In this document: positions 17,450 through 25,737 of the stretch, piece after piece
Layout: each line of letters opens with the position of its first letter
Numbering within the stretch: the first letter of the stretch is position 1
From: an uncultured Prevotellaceae bacterium
GTDB lineage: Bacteria; Bacteroidota; Bacteroidia; Bacteroidales; Bacteroidaceae
Assembly: GCA_945865175.1 (NCBI GenBank)
Contig: CAMBDA010000003.1
Coordinates: 1-64,000, forward strand
Length of the DNA: 64,000 nt
Direction: 5' to 3'
Notes under the pieces: model-generated
Told to the model about the DNA's origin: nothing
Databases searched by the model: none
What the model saw: only the letters and a program-made list of their open reading frames with translations
Program-made: the position numbers and the translations under genes

Positions 17450-18778
17450 CTACCATCTCAGCTCTACGGCTGCCGGGAATAGGCGGCGGGGATCACCATA
17501 GACAAGGGCGGAGTGGGCAAGGTTGCTGGTGGAGAGACGGAGTTTGGGTTTGTGGATGGTCTGGCCATTGATGTGCACGGTCACGGGGCGCTTCAGGTCC
17601 ACAAGGTGCTCGTTCAGGAAGAGAGTGATGTGGCCGTATTGCGCGGGCGTGTACGAACGACTGAATTTCAGCTGTATGCCATAGATGGAGTCTGTTTCGA
17701 TGCAGGTGTAGCGGACATTGTCTACCGTGATGTTCACTTCGTTGTCTTGTATCCTCACCTCATAGCGTGTGCGAAGCCCGGCATCGGGACGTTCGTGCAC
17801 CCAGAGGTTGTAAAAGCCATCGCGGTGGCGGCCATCCATTTCATAGTCTTCCCAAATGAAATGTGCGGGCCATGGGTTGCGCTCGAACTGGAGAAGCCAT
17901 GGTGTGGTGGGAGAATAGTCTATGTGGTGCCCGCGGTCAGGAATCAGTTCTACATTGTGAGGATATTCGCCTGGAACAAGCCGCTCTAGGCTGTCGAGCG
18001 CATCCCGGACGTAACCTGTAAGCTTGTTGCGATAGAAACCACGGTCTTCATTGCCGGTGCGCAGGGAGAAACCTATGTTGCCCACGTTCTCGGCTGGTGC
18101 ATTCATGAGCGGCTCACCGCCCGCCATGGGGCCAGCTGCTGCCAGATAGTCGGCATAGAAGGAAGCCAGACGCTGGGACCCATACCCTCCTTCTGAGATG
18201 CCAAAGATATAGATACGGACGGGGTTGACGTAGGGGCGCATAAGTGCTTGACGTAACAACTGCTCCCATGCGTATTGTTTGCTACGATGCCACCATCTGT
18301 ACCATCCTTCCTCGTTGGGAATCTGAGGGATGAAATAGATGGAGGGGGAATCCTTGAACATACCAGCCAGTTTCAACCCTGTGGACCACTCATGTGCTTT
18401 TGGGCCTGAGCCATGGAGGTAGAGGAACAACGGGTAGCCCGCTTCAGGCTTCTCCCCTTTGGCACCGAAATAGTATGGCATTATGGCATGAGGTTCAAGG
18501 TCGGCTGGGAGGTTCCAGGCATGTGGCTTGGCTTGAAGCAAGGAATCTGGTTCTGCAAGGAGAGTGGGAGAGGAGCAACTGGCATTTGCCTCGCACCAGG
18601 CGGACCATACCATCTGGCGCTGTTTCTCCAGGTTTTTTGCAGAAAAGACTTTCTGTGGGATAATGGCGGTGGTATCGCCTCTGAGCTGACCGACAAAGTA
18701 GCTGTATACCTTGCTCTGTCGTTGTGCGTGTAGTATGCCAGCCAGGCATACGATGGCAAGAAAAATGTGGGTTCTCAT
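17450..18778 (-). CDS. secreted alpha/beta hydrolase (esterase/peptidase-like)
   Basis: A 442-residue protein with a signal peptide (MRTHIFLAIVCLAGILHAQ). The central alpha/beta hydrolase domain has LFLYLHGSGPKAHEW (oxyanion-side HG motif) and the nucleophile elbow GISEGGYGS. Likely acid and His lie around ELIPDRGHHIDY. Residues about 330-440 form a beta-rich C-terminal module. No exact family was recognised; polyhydroxybutyrate-depolymerase-like or CE1-like esterases are the nearest in appearance. It starts 12 bp after upxY, so it is the second gene of the capsule operon. A role in de-esterifying the polysaccharide or a nutrient glycan is possible but unproven. Confidence 0.75.
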   Translation of the reverse strand: MRTHIFLAIVCLAGILHAQRQSKVYSYFVGQLRGDTTAIIPQKVFSAKNLEKQRQMVWSAWCEANASCSSPTLLAEPDSLLQAKPHAWNLPADLEPHAIMPYYFGAKGEKPEAGYPLFLYLHGSGPKAHEWSTGLKLAGMFKDSPSIYFIPQIPNEEGWYRWWHRSKQYAWEQLLRQALMRPYVNPVRIYIFGISEGGYGSQRLASFYADYLAAAGPMAGGEPLMNAPAENVGNIGFSLRTGNEDRGFYRNKLTGYVRDALDSLERLVPGEYPHNVELIPDRGHHIDYSPTTPWLLQFERNPWPAHFIWEDYEMDGRHRDGFYNLWVHERPDAGLRTRYEVRIQDNEVNITVDNVRYTCIETDSIYGIQLKFSRSYTPAQYGHITLFLNEHLVDLKRPVTVHINGQTIHKPKLRLSTSNLAHSALVYGDPRRLFPAAVELRW

Positions 18779-18790
18779 GTACTGTTGTGT

Positions 18791-19438
18791 CTATGTATAT
18801 TCCAGATAGCTGATGGGGATTTCCACCCGTGCGCTGCCCAGAATATTGATGCAGATGGAAAAAATGGCCTTCCCTTCACCATCGTGAAGCACATATCCCT
18901 GAAGTCCTTTCAGTGGGCCGGCACCTACTTTTACCTTGTCGCCACGTTTGATGGATGAGGGGTCGATGGTGACAGGCATCTCAGACTGTTCCACCATGCT
19001 GCGGAAGTCATCCATCTGTTGGTCGGTGATGTAGGCAAAAGGGGTGATGCGGGAATTGTCCTCGATGCGTGCATGGTCCTTGATGAATCCTTTTACAAAG
19101 GGGGCATGCTTGCTGAGGAGGTATCTTGTGGACTCTGTGCACCGGATGAACAGGTAGCTGGGACAGACTACCCTGTCCACCATCTTCTTCCTCCCGTTTC
19201 GCCACAGGTGTTTCTCCCTTTGGGTAGGCACATAGGTTTCTACGCGCTCCGCTTCAGGTGTAAGGTCGGCGAGCAGTGGTTTCACCTTCTGGGCGCAGGC
19301 CTTCTCGGTGTTGTGCATAACCATGGCTACAAACCATCTCCGTGGCTCCTTTTCCTCGACTGAAGATACGCCTCCGGCGACGGCAAGCGACATTGCACTT
19401 GTCGGACTGGACGGGAGAATGGATGTCTCTGCTTCCAT
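18791..19438 (-). CDS. UpxY-type NusG-family antiterminator
   Basis: A 215-residue NusG-like protein. After a 30-residue variable N-terminus comes the NGN domain (RRWFVAMVMHNTEKACAQKV, then CPSYLFIRC). A C-terminal KOW-like segment (IKRGDKVKVGAGPLKGLQG) follows. Members at the head of Bacteroides capsule operons (UpxY) prevent premature termination within their own operon leader. Here it is the first gene of the minus-strand capsule run, with the hydrolase 12 bp downstream. No companion UpxZ-like inhibitor gene follows. An operon-specific antitermination role is inferred from family and position. Confidence 0.88.
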   Translation of the reverse strand: MEAETSILPSSPTSAMSLAVAGGVSSVEEKEPRRWFVAMVMHNTEKACAQKVKPLLADLTPEAERVETYVPTQREKHLWRNGRKKMVDRVVCPSYLFIRCTESTRYLLSKHAPFVKGFIKDHARIEDNSRITPFAYITDQQMDDFRSMVEQSEMPVTIDPSSIKRGDKVKVGAGPLKGLQGYVLHDGEGKAIFSICINILGSARVEIPISYLEYT

Positions 19439-19460
19439 TTCGGATAGTACCTTTTGTGTG

Positions 19461-19495
19461 CAAAGTTACTGATTAAATTTGATATAAACCCCAAA
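19461..19495 (-). promoter_or_regulatory. candidate promoter of the capsule operon (upxY)
   Basis: The minus strand carries TAACTTTG (forward 19461-19468) with TTTG 23 nt further upstream (forward 19492-19495). The spacing is slightly longer than the usual 19-21 nt. It would start transcription only about 15-20 nt before the upxY ATG. No inverted repeats flank it in an invertible-promoter arrangement. Confidence 0.45.
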
Positions 19496-19502
19496 TTAGT
19501 GG

Positions 19503-19526
19503 AGAAAAAACCGGGATTTCGGTTTT
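19503..19526 (-). terminator. intrinsic terminator after the alpha/beta hydrolase
   Basis: On the minus strand AAAACCG pairs with CGGTTTT around a 6-nt loop and runs directly into six T residues. It overlaps the stop codon of the 19525-20355 gene. It separates the ATP-grasp operon from the upxY promoter. Confidence 0.7.
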
Positions 19527-20355
19527 ATAGCAATGTTTTACAGAAAAACGCGGTGGAAATGCGGATAACCTCTGGCATCACGGGATAGAAACCGTGGTCG
19601 GCACCCTTGAGCAGGTGGAGCTCGCTCTTTTTCCAGACACTATGGTAGCGCTCGCTGTAGGAGTAGGGTGCGATGCGATCGCCTGTGCCGTGAATCAGGC
19701 ATACGCGCCCCTTGTAGCGGGCCGCTGTTTCATAGATGGGCAGGGAGAAAGCTGTGAGAATATAGTTGCGCCCCAGATTGCGGTTGCCAATGGTGACAAA
19801 GGGTGGGGGATCCAGCGGGTTGTAGGGCACACCAAAGGTGTTGCCGCGTATGGCATCTTCGCGCAGTACGGCGGCTGGTGCAAACAATGTTACGGCTGCA
19901 ACTGCCTTGCTCCCCAGTTCTCCGGCCAGCATGGAAGCTACTACGCCCCCTTGCGAATGGCCGGCCAGTGCAATCTTGCCAATGTCGGGCATGGCCTTCA
20001 GATAGTTGTAGACGCAACGTGCATCCTCAATCTCGTTGGGGACAGTCATTTCTTCCGTGGCACCCTCGCTCTCGCCATGCGAGTTGAAGTCGAACCTTAT
20101 GCTCCCTATGCCTTTTGCCTGTAGGCTGTCGGCCAGGATGGAAAGCATCTGGGCTTCTTTGTTGCCGCCGTAGCCATGCATCAGAATCACCACGGGCGTT
20201 TTTTTACCACCCGTTATGCGTTCTGGCATTTGCAAGATGGCCGCCAGCCGCCCTTTGGAGCCGTTGATCCATAACTGGGCGCTTTCCTGCTGTTGACTGT
20301 ATGCCACAGAGGTGCATAAAACCACCAACAGCAGCAGAAATATCCGTCTTTTCAT
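19525..20355 (-). CDS. exported alpha/beta hydrolase
   Basis: A 276-residue protein when started at the Met-Lys-Arg just before the signal peptide (RRIFLLLLVVLCTSVAYSQ). Starts at 20358 or 20367 are also possible, and the last would overlap the upstream stop as ATGA. The hydrolase core has VVILMHGYGGNKEAQM, RFDFNSHGESEG, the nucleophile elbow LAGHSQGGVVAS and a C-terminal LLKGADHGFY holding the His. This is the pattern of serine hydrolases annotated as alpha/beta or dienelactone hydrolase-like. It is the last gene of the operon starting at 24776. Substrate unknown; periplasmic location is likely. Confidence 0.82.
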   Translation of the reverse strand: MKRRIFLLLLVVLCTSVAYSQQQESAQLWINGSKGRLAAILQMPERITGGKKTPVVILMHGYGGNKEAQMLSILADSLQAKGIGSIRFDFNSHGESEGATEEMTVPNEIEDARCVYNYLKAMPDIGKIALAGHSQGGVVASMLAGELGSKAVAAVTLFAPAAVLREDAIRGNTFGVPYNPLDPPPFVTIGNRNLGRNYILTAFSLPIYETAARYKGRVCLIHGTGDRIAPYSYSERYHSVWKKSELHLLKGADHGFYPVMPEVIRISTAFFCKTLL

Positions 20356-20363
20356 CATTTGCA

Positions 20364-21095
20364 TCATTCGTTTAGCAGGAGTGATTCTCCTTCGTGGTTG
20401 GCTACGCTCAGTTTGCCATCGGCCAGCACCCATGCGGGTCCGAACAGCTCTTCGCGTGTGCCTTGTTTCAGAATGTAGCTACCATCGGGCAGGGCATAGA
20501 AGCGATGACCGATGCTGTCGCGCAGACCTATGTCCTCCAGTATACGCTTGCCATCGAGCACGCCATGGCGCAATATCTGGAAATGAGGGATTATCTGTAT
20601 GTCCGTAAGGCCCAGCCCTGGCATGAATCTGTGATAGAAGGGATTGAGTGTCTCTCCCTCTAGTTCGGGCATGGCATAGACATTGGCGGCACAGTTCATG
20701 CTTCCCGCACTGATGCCCATGACGGTGCCTTCCCATTGAGCGAGCATCTCCCTGAGCCCAATGCGCAGGAAGAAGGTATTCTGGGTGGGTACGTGGCCTC
20801 CGCCCAGGATGATGAAATCAGCCTCCTGCACCAGCGTTTCTGCCTGAAGGGCCGTGCCGCTGTGCAGGAGGTTGTATGAAAGGAAGTTCAAACCGGCTTC
20901 GGCCAGTGTCTCCTTCATGCTGATTGCTGCATACTCCGTCATGGCGATGTCATCAGGCGAGCTGGCGATATAGAGTCCATGGGCAGGTCGTGGCACCACG
21001 CGCAACAGCCGTTCGGCAAACCCATGGGCCGGGTTCACGTCGGCATGCCCTTCTAGGCAAGGACTGCTGGTAAGCAGCAATGTCAGTTGTTTCAT
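20364..21095 (-). CDS. peptidase S51 (dipeptidase E-like)
   Basis: A 243-residue protein. The start at 21095 is chosen because its ATG overlaps the esterase stop (ATGA) and gives the canonical KQLTLLLTSS N-terminus. The family features are FIILGGGHVPTQNTFF and the nucleophile motif GISAGSMN, followed by IIPHF and the conserved Asp/His region. PepE-type enzymes cleave Asp-X dipeptides, and related members cut isoaspartyl or cyanophycin bonds. No signal peptide, so it is cytoplasmic. Its place after an ATP-grasp ligase and an esterase suggests it trims a product of that ligase. That link is inference. Confidence 0.85.
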   Translation of the reverse strand: MKQLTLLLTSSPCLEGHADVNPAHGFAERLLRVVPRPAHGLYIASSPDDIAMTEYAAISMKETLAEAGLNFLSYNLLHSGTALQAETLVQEADFIILGGGHVPTQNTFFLRIGLREMLAQWEGTVMGISAGSMNCAANVYAMPELEGETLNPFYHRFMPGLGLTDIQIIPHFQILRHGVLDGKRILEDIGLRDSIGHRFYALPDGSYILKQGTREELFGPAWVLADGKLSVANHEGESLLLNE

Positions 21096-21835
21096 GCTTC
21101 GTTTTCCAATACTTTCTGCATGAAGTAGGCCAGCTGTCTGCGCCACCAGCACCAGTCATGGTCTACATCATATCCCCAATAGTCGAACCATGCGGGCACA
21201 TGCTTCGAACAGAGGATCTCATCCAGATGACGTGTGCTCTCCAGCAGCTCGTCCTCCCATCTGCCCTGTCCCACGCACACGATGATGCGGCGCTGGCGGT
21301 AGCGTTGCATCCAGGGATGGTCTTCCGGCATATTGGCCAGAAAATCTTCGGGCGAATTGGCATAGGTGAGTTCGTCGTGATAGTTGCCAAAACCGTAGGC
21401 GGCATGGTAAAGCCCGCTCAGGGCGATGAGTGTGTCAAACACGTCGGGACGGCGGAAGAAGAAGTTTCCCGCATGGAAACCGCCCATGCTGCATCCCGTG
21501 ACAATGAAGGTCTCCTCGGGTGTCCGTTGCAGCGAGGATAGCAGTTCGTCCATGATATAGTGGAACCACTTTTCGTGGAGTTCGATGCGCGAGCGGCAGT
21601 CTCCGCCCCTGTTTGACCATGTTTCCCCGTCGATTCCGTCCACACAGATTACATGTATCTGTCCTCGTTCTATCCAGGGTGCAAGCACATCAATCATGCC
21701 AAAGTTCTCATAGTCGAAGAACCGGCCGTCCTGGCTGGGGAACACAAGTACGCCACGTCCTTCCGTGCCGTAGGTCTTGTATTCCATGTCGCGGTTGAGC
21801 GATTTGCTGAATGTCTTTTGATAGTTTATTTCCAT
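21092..21835 (-). CDS. esterase-family alpha/beta hydrolase
   Basis: A 247-residue protein started at the ATG giving MEINYQKTFSKSLNRDM, 13 nt after the ATP-grasp stop. An earlier Met would overlap that stop. It has the esterase-D-like layout: RGVLVFPSQDGRFFDYEN, then the nucleophile elbow VTGCSMGGFHAGNF. A C-terminal Asp-His pair lies in GYDVDHDWCWW, with several Trp residues around it. No signal peptide. This type is often annotated as a putative esterase beside ATP-grasp genes in Bacteroidetes. It could release or transfer the carboxyl product of the ligase, but no function is established here. Confidence 0.83.
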   Translation of the reverse strand: MEINYQKTFSKSLNRDMEYKTYGTEGRGVLVFPSQDGRFFDYENFGMIDVLAPWIERGQIHVICVDGIDGETWSNRGGDCRSRIELHEKWFHYIMDELLSSLQRTPEETFIVTGCSMGGFHAGNFFFRRPDVFDTLIALSGLYHAAYGFGNYHDELTYANSPEDFLANMPEDHPWMQRYRQRRIIVCVGQGRWEDELLESTRHLDEILCSKHVPAWFDYWGYDVDHDWCWWRRQLAYFMQKVLENEA

Positions 21836-21848
21836 TTTCTTGTCTTTT

Positions 21849-23048
21849 TTATTGTACACGGTTGCACACGTCGAAGAGGAAACTGTCCCTCTCTTCGATG
21901 GTCTTGAACCGTGCGATGTAACTTTGGTTGCCCATGGCTCCGCTCAGTGCGTCGGGGATGCGTTCCCACATCTTTAGCGCGTAGGCATACTTGTCCATGA
22001 GTTCCTCATGGGACATGTGGTACTGCACATTGTCTCGCCGGCCGGCAAAGACGCAGTAGTAGTCGTCATGGGGGTCAGGCATCACGCGGCGGTCAAAGAC
22101 AATCATGTCGGCCCACAACTTGTACACGTCTACGTTGTGGGCATAGTTGATCATGTCGGGTGTGAAGCCGCCACCTGGGCGCATATTCACCTCCAGCGCC
22201 ACAAAGTCACCCACTTCGCCCAGTCCCTTGTGGGGACGTTCCAGACGGAAGAACTCCAGGTGCACAAAGCGGCTGGTTATGCCAAAGGCCTTTACGGTGC
22301 GGCGGCCCCAGAAGCGCAGGTTCTCGTTCATTTCCGGCTCCACGTAGTATGTGCTGTCCAGATTGTAGGTGACAATGTCGGAGATGCTGGGCGGACACAC
22401 GCACATGCTTTCGAACAGCGGTTCGCCCTTGCTGTTGATGATGGCATCGTAGGTGCAGATGTCACCCGTGACAAATTCCTCCACTACATAGTCCTTGATT
22501 TGAGGCGTGTTGGCAAACAGGCGCCAGAGATCCTGCTCGTCATTGATTTTCATGGCTCCGCCTGCACCCACACCCACATCGGGCTTGGCAAACAACGGGT
22601 AGCCTGCCTCGGAGGCAAAATGGCGCACGGCTTCCAGTCCTTCTGATGCCTTTATCTGGCGTGCGGTGCGGATGCCGCCCTGGGCATAGTATTTTTTCAT
22701 CTCGGATTTCTCCTTGATGCTTTCTATATGGTCGGTCTTTATGCCGGTGCACACATTGAAATCGGTGCGTAGCCTTGCATCCTGTTGCAGCCAGTATTCG
22801 TTGTTGCTTTCTATCCAGTCGATACGTCCGTAGTGGTGGGCGAAATAAGCTACAGCCCTGTACATCTGGTTGTAGTCCTCCATATTGTCCACATGGTAAT
22901 ACTCGGTCAGCACCTCACGCAATTGGGGTGTCAACTCGTTGTAGGCAGCGTCGCCTATTCCCAGCACATTGGCTCCGTCACGCTTCAGGTGGGCACAGAA
23001 CTGCCAGTAGTTGGTGGGGAAGTTTGGGGAGATAAATATAAAGTTCAT
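21849..23048 (-). CDS. ATP-grasp domain carboxylate-amine ligase
   Basis: A 399-residue soluble protein. The N-terminal FIFISPNFPTNYWQF starts a pre-ATP-grasp Rossmann-like domain. The ATP-grasp core follows with YPLFAKPDVGVGAGGAMKI (Lys and Gly-rich lid), VVEEFVTGDICTYDA (ATP-binding Glu and metal region) and VALEVNMRPGGGFTPDM (Mg-binding Glu/Asn). Enzymes of this fold activate a carboxylate as acyl-phosphate and join it to an amine. It sits between manA and an esterase/S51 peptidase pair in one operon. The substrates are unknown. It is not a D-Ala ligase, carbamoyl-phosphate or biotin carboxylase homolog by its motifs. Confidence 0.86.
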   Translation of the reverse strand: MNFIFISPNFPTNYWQFCAHLKRDGANVLGIGDAAYNELTPQLREVLTEYYHVDNMEDYNQMYRAVAYFAHHYGRIDWIESNNEYWLQQDARLRTDFNVCTGIKTDHIESIKEKSEMKKYYAQGGIRTARQIKASEGLEAVRHFASEAGYPLFAKPDVGVGAGGAMKINDEQDLWRLFANTPQIKDYVVEEFVTGDICTYDAIINSKGEPLFESMCVCPPSISDIVTYNLDSTYYVEPEMNENLRFWGRRTVKAFGITSRFVHLEFFRLERPHKGLGEVGDFVALEVNMRPGGGFTPDMINYAHNVDVYKLWADMIVFDRRVMPDPHDDYYCVFAGRRDNVQYHMSHEELMDKYAYALKMWERIPDALSGAMGNQSYIARFKTIEERDSFLFDVCNRVQ

Positions 23049-23077
23049 ATATCGAATGGATTAAAATGTTGATGATG

Positions 23078-24007
23078 CTACTCTTGGCAGCCTACATAGG
23101 TCTCCAGCAGTTTGGCCTGTTCGTCGGGCATAATCCACAGTTGTCTTACCGATGCAGGTACTACAATGGCCTCCCCTTTGTGAAGGAAGATGCCGCGTCC
23201 CTTGTCGGGATAGATGAATGAACAGCCCTCCAGCGATATGTAAATGTGGAACGACTCCTCCTGGTACTCCCTGTGGAAGGGCATGGTTATTTTTATCTCA
23301 TTGGTCACGAAATAGGGGCAGCACACCAACGGCGTGAGCTGGTTGCGGTGCTCCATATAGTGTACCTTGGGGTCGGTGGTGATGTCGTCAAAGTTGATGG
23401 CTTCCAGGGCCAGCTCGGTATGGAGTTCCCTGAGCTTGCCCTCCCTGTCCTTGCGCATGTAGTCATAGATGCGATAGGTGACGTCGCTTGTCTGCTGTAT
23501 CTCTGCTATTTCCATGCCGGCCCCGATGCCGTGCACTCTTCCGGCGGGGATGTAGAAACAGTCGCCTGGCATTACGTTGGTCTTGCACAGGTCGCCCTCG
23601 ATGCTTCCGTCGGCCACCTTGTGGGCATAGTCGTTCACATCCATCCGCTGCTTGAAGCCTGCTATCAGCTGGCTTCCACGGTCGGCCTCCATTACATACC
23701 ACATCTCGTTTTTCCCCATCTTCCCGTGTCGCGCCTTGCTCAGCGCATCGCCCGGGTGTACCTGTATGGAGAGGTCCTGCCTGGCGTCGATAAACTTGAT
23801 GAGCAGCGGGAAATCGGTGTCTGTGTGAGCCAGTACGGGCTCGCCCAGAAACTCCTTGCCGTAGCGTTGTACCACCTCAGGCAGTGTCATGCCGCGGTCT
23901 TCACCGTTGATTACCACTGATTCCGAACCTTTCACGGCCGATACCACCCATGTCTCCGAACCCCAGAGCGTGGGTTTGTAGATGGGGTTGAATTTCAGTA
24001 TGTCCAT
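23078..24007 (-). CDS. manA: mannose-6-phosphate isomerase, class I
   Basis: A 309-residue cupin enzyme interconverting mannose-6-phosphate and fructose-6-phosphate, feeding GDP-mannose/GDP-fucose for surface glycans. The start at 24007 gives MDILKFNPIYKPTLWGSETW. Zn ligands are visible in DLSIQVHPGD and KNEMWYVME, with the later His in PAGRVHGIGAG. It is shorter than the E. coli enzyme (391), as is usual in Bacteroidetes. It lies 7 nt after the RecQ-C-like gene and 29 nt before the ATP-grasp gene, in the same operon. Confidence 0.9.
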   Translation of the reverse strand: MDILKFNPIYKPTLWGSETWVVSAVKGSESVVINGEDRGMTLPEVVQRYGKEFLGEPVLAHTDTDFPLLIKFIDARQDLSIQVHPGDALSKARHGKMGKNEMWYVMEADRGSQLIAGFKQRMDVNDYAHKVADGSIEGDLCKTNVMPGDCFYIPAGRVHGIGAGMEIAEIQQTSDVTYRIYDYMRKDREGKLRELHTELALEAINFDDITTDPKVHYMEHRNQLTPLVCCPYFVTNEIKITMPFHREYQEESFHIYISLEGCSFIYPDKGRGIFLHKGEAIVVPASVRQLWIMPDEQAKLLETYVGCQE

Positions 24008-24014
24008 AATATGT

Positions 24015-24776
24015 CTATTTCCTGCGGGTCTTTGTTCCCTTGGTGTGCTGGCCCTTCCGCACACGGTAGACGATGCGTGCCAGCCTTATCTCTTCGGCAT
24101 TGTAGACGTCACCATACTCCTCCATGGCTGTGTCCAGTGCGTCGGTATTGGCACTCTCGAAATATTCGGCCAGCTCCTGCACACACGTCTCGCCCAGCAC
24201 CTCGTCCGTGAAGTAGGTGATGTCGAGGCTCTTGTGTGCGGCCACCATCTCTTCCAGGTCATCTAGCACGTCTTCCAGGTCTATGCCCTCGCTTTCGGCA
24301 TAGTCATCGAGGGCAATCTTACGGTCAATAGCCTGGATGAGCTTTATCTGTCGTTTGGTGTGGGGCGATGCCTGCAGCCCTTGCAGTCCCTGCTGGTTTT
24401 CCTTCAGGGTGCTTGTCAACAGTTCCTCCAGATTGTCGTCCGGCGAGCCAGCATTATAGTCCTCCTCGTCGTTTACGGTGAATGCGGTGGGCGACTTCAC
24501 GAACTTCTTTCCCGCGGGTGTAACGCTTATCTGCTGGGTGCGCACGCCCTTTGTCTTGATGTATCCGGCTTCTGTGGCCGCATCCAGTATAGTGTTCCAA
24601 AAGTCTTCGTCATGCTCCTCGCCGGTGCCGAAGGCCTCCGTTTCATCGAGGTGCTGTTCTACAATATCCTTACTCTCCTTTCCTGTCAGTAAGTCAATCA
24701 ACAGCGTTTTAGCCATTGATGTCTTTACCTCAATCAGTGCCTTCAGGATGGTCAAAAGTGACATCTTTGCGTCCAT
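24015..24776 (-). CDS. RecQ C-terminus-like winged-helix protein without helicase domain
   Basis: A 253-residue acidic protein. Residues 1-95 look like a winged-helix unit (TILDAATEAGYIKTKG with a following beta-hairpin). A helical region (KRQIKLIQAIDRKIALDDYA) and a C-terminal FTDEVLGETCVQELAEYF ... YNAEEIRLARIVYRVRKG segment follow. These resemble the RQC/HTH tail of Bacteroidetes RecQ helicases from memory. No Walker motifs or helicase motifs exist and there is no signal peptide. It is the first gene of the operon and precedes manA by 7 nt. A DNA-binding or regulatory role is possible. The homology call needs a profile search. Confidence 0.55.
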   Translation of the reverse strand: MDAKMSLLTILKALIEVKTSMAKTLLIDLLTGKESKDIVEQHLDETEAFGTGEEHDEDFWNTILDAATEAGYIKTKGVRTQQISVTPAGKKFVKSPTAFTVNDEEDYNAGSPDDNLEELLTSTLKENQQGLQGLQASPHTKRQIKLIQAIDRKIALDDYAESEGIDLEDVLDDLEEMVAAHKSLDITYFTDEVLGETCVQELAEYFESANTDALDTAMEEYGDVYNAEEIRLARIVYRVRKGQHTKGTKTRRK

Positions 24777-24817
24777 ATATTTTCCTCTATATAGTATAAT
24801 ACCTAAAATTGCGGGTG

Positions 24818-24848
24818 CAAATATAGAGTAAAATGGCAGAGCGGCAAA
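24818..24848 (-). promoter_or_regulatory. promoter of the manA/ATP-grasp operon
   Basis: The minus strand reads TTTG (forward 24845-24848), 19 nt spacer, TATATTTG (forward 24818-24825), an excellent Bacteroidetes -33/-7 pair. It lies about 40 nt before the start at 24776. It likely drives the six genes down to 19525. Confidence 0.7.
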
Positions 24849-24854
24849 GAAATT

Positions 24855-24901
24855 GGGCGATTTTTTTTTGTTTATGCGTGATATTCTTTTTTTACTCGCC
24901 C
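24855..24901 (-). terminator. weak stem-loop after the SDR gene
   Basis: A 6-bp inverted repeat (GGGCGA at 24855-24860, TCGCCC at 24896-24901) with a long T-rich interior straddles the SDR stop codon. Its shape is poor for an intrinsic terminator, but it is the only candidate before the next promoter. Confidence 0.25.
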
Positions 24902-25737
24902 ATGAAGGGTTTTACGATTTCCTCTGTCCGCGACCACAACTCGTTCATCTTGGGATGGTGTATATATTTGTTGCTCAGGCGTATGCTTCTGCCTGAACGG
25001 TTGAATGTGCCTGTCTGGCCTTCCTTGTCCTTGCTGAGAAGCAGCTGGATAGCCGTGTCGGCCCCTTGCCGTGGTGTGCGTATGAACGGGCGGAACACGA
25101 GGTCTGTGATGGGGTCGAAAAACATTTGCATTGTAATCATATTCGTGCTCACGATGCCGGGGTCGGCAGCATTCACGGTGATGCCCTTTTCCTTGACACG
25201 GCGGGCGAGGTCGAGCGTGAAGAGTGTGATGGCCAACTTGGTGTTGCTGTAGACGGGAATGCGCCAGAAGGAGCCCTTACGTCCTTTCTCAAAGAATGCG
25301 GGGAAATCCAGATGTCCCAAACAATACACACAGGAGGCCATGTTCACGATGCGTGCGCCCGGTTGCATCATGGGCAGGAGCAACCGTGTGAGCAGGTAGG
25401 GTCCCACATAGTTTACGCTCACCGTTCTTTCCAGTCCGTCCACTGTGATGTGGCGGCCGGTTTCCATGGTGCCTGCGTTGTTCATCAGCAGCTGTATGGA
25501 GCAGCCCCTTTGCTTCACCTCCTTCACGAAAGCGGCCACGGTAGAGAGGTTGGCCAGGTCGATGCCCAGCACCTCGATGTGCTCGTTGCCTGTTTCCTTC
25601 TTTAGCAGTTCGCATTTAGGCTGGGCCAGTTTGGGGCTATAGCAGGCCATTATCACATGGTAGCCTGCCTGTGCCACGGCGCGTGTCTCTTCGAATCCCA
25701 TGCCGCTGTCGGCACCGGTTATGATTGCAGTATTCAT
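24892..25737 (-). CDS. SDR oxidoreductase, probable 3-hydroxysteroid (3beta-HSDH-like) dehydrogenase
   Basis: A 281-residue short-chain dehydrogenase. The ATG at 25737 overlaps the upstream stop (ATGA) and gives the proper MNTAIITGADSGMGFE start with the TGx3GxG motif. LMNNAGT, the catalytic Ser in MASC and the Y-x3-K in VYSNTKLA follow. The C-terminal 60 residues contain a hydrophobic lid (TMQMFFDPITDLVFRPFI), longer than in minimal SDRs and like retinol/steroid dehydrogenases. By position it is the third enzyme after a 5-alpha-reductase and an OYE-type reductase. It would interconvert a 3-keto and 3-hydroxy group of a steroid. The family call is firm; the steroid substrate is inferred from context. 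Confidence 0.82.
   Translation of the reverse strand: MNTAIITGADSGMGFEETRAVAQAGYHVIMACYSPKLAQPKCELLKKETGNEHIEVLGIDLANLSTVAAFVKEVKQRGCSIQLLMNNAGTMETGRHITVDGLERTVSVNYVGPYLLTRLLLPMMQPGARIVNMASCVYCLGHLDFPAFFEKGRKGSFWRIPVYSNTKLAITLFTLDLARRVKEKGITVNAADPGIVSTNMITMQMFFDPITDLVFRPFIRTPRQGADTAIQLLLSKDKEGQTGTFNRSGRSIRLSNKYIHHPKMNELWSRTEEIVKPFMGE

Noticed and set aside
20364..23048. Cyanophycin synthesis and breakdown system
   Set aside because: The ATP-grasp protein has 399 residues, far too short for cyanophycin synthetase with its two ligase domains.
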